DNA from: Candidatus Nitrosopelagicus sp.
GTDB taxonomy: Archaea > Thermoproteota > Nitrososphaeria > Nitrososphaerales > Nitrosopumilaceae
Direction of reading: 5' to 3'
DNA length: 64,000 nucleotides
Assembly (NCBI GenBank): GCA_028344155.1
Contig: JAOMAI010000003.1
Location: 1 to 64,000, forward strand
Made by a program: the position numbers and the translations under genes. Positions 61,827 through 64,000 of this stretch are shown here, one piece after another; position 1 is the first letter of the stretch, and each line of letters starts with the position of its first letter. The notes below the pieces were generated by a model. The model was given only the letters and a program-made list of their open reading frames with translations. It was not told the DNA's origin and made no database searches.

Positions 61827-63116
61827 TTACCTTGAAGTTCTTGATTTAATAAATTTAGTAATTTGTTCTAAAACATATTTTCGTGAATTAGAGTCAATAT
61901 CTTGATGATTTCCAATTAAAAATGAATTTTGCATAACATCTGTTGAGTTAACCAATTTTCCAGAAACTTTGAATTTAATCATTTTTGTAACTGGTTGCAT
62001 TACAAAATTACCTGTCATAACTGGTCTGGTTTCAATTCCATTTTTCTCTAAATATTTTACTAAATCATTTCTTCTAAAATATTCATTTTTCTTTACTTTT
62101 ATTGCAAATAACATGTTTGCATGAAAATGATTTGGCTCAACGTATGTTAGATCAATAAATTCTGAGAATTTAGATAAATTTTTCCTCCAAAAATCTGCAT
62201 TAGATTTTCGTATAGTCAAAAATTTATCTAATTTTTTAATTTGATGTATGCCAAATCCCCCTTGAATTTCAGTTGGTCTTAAATTGAATCCTAGATTTGA
62301 AAAAAGAAAATTCGAATTAATATTTGGATACTTTTTCTCAATTTGTTTTTTATTTTTTAACTCTCTAGCCCATCCATGTGCACGAAGAGATTTTCCTAAT
62401 TCATAAAAGGACTCATTATTTGTTACTAACATACCTCCTTCCATTGTTGTAATATGATGTGAGATAAAAAAACTAAAAGTACCTAGTTCTCCAAATGAAC
62501 CTACTTTTTTATTTTTTATTTTTGCACCTAACGCTTCACAACAATCTTCAATTACATACAAATTATTTTCTTTTGCAATTTTTCTAATTTCATTCATTTT
62601 ACAAGGATTTCCTAATAGATGAACTGGTAGTATAGCTTTAGTTTTTTTTGTTATTGCTTTTTCTATTTTCTTAGTATCTATATTGTAACTTCTTGGGTCT
62701 ACATCAACAAATACCGGTTTTGCATGAATGTTAATAATTGGAAAAACAGTGGTAGACCATGTTATTGCAGGCGTAATAATCTCATCATTTTCTTTTATTT
62801 TTCTATTTTTTAAAATTGGATTTGATAGAATTGATAATGCTAGTAAATTTGCTGATGATCCTGAATTAACCATTAATGCATATTTGACACCAATGTATTT
62901 TGCAAATAACCTCTCAAATTCCTTTACCTTCTTACCCATTGTAGTCTTCATTTCTAGCATTGATTCTAACGCTTCATACACCTCTTCCCAACCATATGAT
63001 GGATAACCAAGTGATACTTTTTTTGGATCTTTTTTAGTATAATCTGATGAGAAATTTTCTAAAATAAACTTTTTAGCAATTTTTTTATTCAATGTATATT
63101 TTGAAAAATTATCCAT
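61827..63116 (-). CDS. DegT/DnrJ/EryC1/StrS aminotransferase (dehydratase/perosamine-synthase-like)
   Basis: YALMVNSGSSANLLALS, VIEDCCEALGAKIKNKKVGSFGELGTFSFFISHHITTMEGGM. Confidence 0.94.
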   Translation of the reverse strand: MDNFSKYTLNKKIAKKFILENFSSDYTKKDPKKVSLGYPSYGWEEVYEALESMLEMKTTMGKKVKEFERLFAKYIGVKYALMVNSGSSANLLALSILSNPILKNRKIKENDEIITPAITWSTTVFPIINIHAKPVFVDVDPRSYNIDTKKIEKAITKKTKAILPVHLLGNPCKMNEIRKIAKENNLYVIEDCCEALGAKIKNKKVGSFGELGTFSFFISHHITTMEGGMLVTNNESFYELGKSLRAHGWARELKNKKQIEKKYPNINSNFLFSNLGFNLRPTEIQGGFGIHQIKKLDKFLTIRKSNADFWRKNLSKFSEFIDLTYVEPNHFHANMLFAIKVKKNEYFRRNDLVKYLEKNGIETRPVMTGNFVMQPVTKMIKFKVSGKLVNSTDVMQNSFLIGNHQDIDSNSRKYVLEQITKFIKSRTSR

Positions 63117-63157
63117 TTTAAGCGTGTTTATTCATTGTTATCATCTAAAACTCATTC

Positions 63158-64000
63158 TCATGGCTGATTAAATTTTTTATCATATTTTTCATATTCAATA
63201 AAGAATAATTTCACATTATATTGATAATCAAGTTCATTTGAATCAAATACTTTCGTTAGATAAGGAAATTCTTTTTCTTTAAAATACAAATCTTGTATGA
63301 ACTGTGGTCTGTGTTTTTGGTCATCAGCAACAATGTATTCTAAACCCTCATCTCTATTTTTTTCAATTAATTCATTAATTGATGAAAAATCATTTGGTCC
63401 TGATGAATTATTTATTAATTTAATTGGTTTTGGTAATAGACTCTTTTCTTTAGGAAAATGGTCTGAAAATTCAGCTATCACTGGTCTGAGATACTTATCT
63501 TCTGGATGATATCCATTAATGATATCTGTTTTTTCATAAACAATTTTTGCAAATTCATATGCATCTTTTTCATATTTTTCATCACTTGCTGTAAATTCAA
63601 GATATCCCCAGGATGAAACTACAAAAATTCCACATATTATTACTGCAAAAATTTTTTCTTTCTTAATTTTTGTTAAAAATTTCTGTATGGTAAAAAGTGA
63701 TATTACAGAAACGATAGGTGTTAAAATAAGAAGATAACGTGTATCTTGAATATCTCTAGAAAATGCATACACTGCTACAAGTATCATAGTAAAACCGACA
63801 CTCAATAGAGTGTAATTTTCAAAATTCCTATCTTTGATTATTTTTATTAATCCATATGGAATCAAAAAAATGAGATATGGTAAAGAAAAAATTCCAGAAA
63901 ATTTTATCAAATTAAATAATCCTAACCCAATAAAATTTAGTCCTGTTTTACCCTCAATTGATGAATCAATTATTGTTTCTGGATTATTAGTGACTGTTGC
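63158..64000 (-). CDS. membrane glycosyltransferase (GT39/PMT-like), truncated by the window edge
   Basis: No stop codon in frame from 63910 to 64000; the listed start at 63910 is TTG inside an open frame; similar layout to 56552..58180. Confidence 0.8.
   Translation of the reverse strand, partial: ATVTNNPETIIDSSIEGKTGLNFIGLGLFNLIKFSGIFSLPYLIFLIPYGLIKIIKDRNFENYTLLSVGFTMILVAVYAFSRDIQDTRYLLILTPIVSVISLFTIQKFLTKIKKEKIFAVIICGIFVVSSWGYLEFTASDEKYEKDAYEFAKIVYEKTDIINGYHPEDKYLRPVIAEFSDHFPKEKSLLPKPIKLINNSSGPNDFSSINELIEKNRDEGLEYIVADDQKHRPQFIQDLYFKEKEFPYLTKVFDSNELDYQYNVKLFFIEYEKYDKKFNQP

Noticed and set aside
32699-64000. Possibility that the glycan region is a recent mobile island
   Set aside because: No transposase, integrase or flanking direct repeats seen; composition is similar to the rest of the window by eye

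Overview
AT-rich chromosomal window from an ammonia-oxidising Nitrososphaerota (Thaumarchaeota) genome, most like Nitrosopumilus; this assignment is an inference from gene content. Two parts: (i) about 1-32.6 kb, a housekeeping region with Nop10, aIF2-alpha, a cobalamin block (CobO-like, CobB/CbiA, CbiC, long CbiX, CbiG, CbiD), a bacterial-type MetK, Sm protein, RadA/KaiC-like ATPase, Lhr-type helicase, RPA, ABC exporter, tRNA-Gln, GrpE-DnaK-DnaJ, GatE/GatD, Cdc48, L2, SRP 7S RNA and a tRNA thiolase; (ii) about 32.7-64 kb, mainly a surface-glycan/nucleotide-sugar island, interrupted by a block with an M50 protease, CutA, Pelota, YjbQ, DtxR and TrmB regulators and a tetraether-synthase-like radical SAM protein. 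Items not in the ORF track include Nop10, several 39-54 aa small ORFs, a 7S RNA, a tRNA-Gln with apparent C33, a degenerate class II tRNA-like sequence, and a candidate C/D box sRNA. The most interesting systems-level signal is a duplicated module (HDVD deacetylase-like, acyltransferase, DegT aminotransferase, glutaminase-less AsnB-like amidotransferase, epimerase) in the glycan island. No CRISPR array, transposase or rRNA was seen. All calls were made by reading the sequence; no database search was run.
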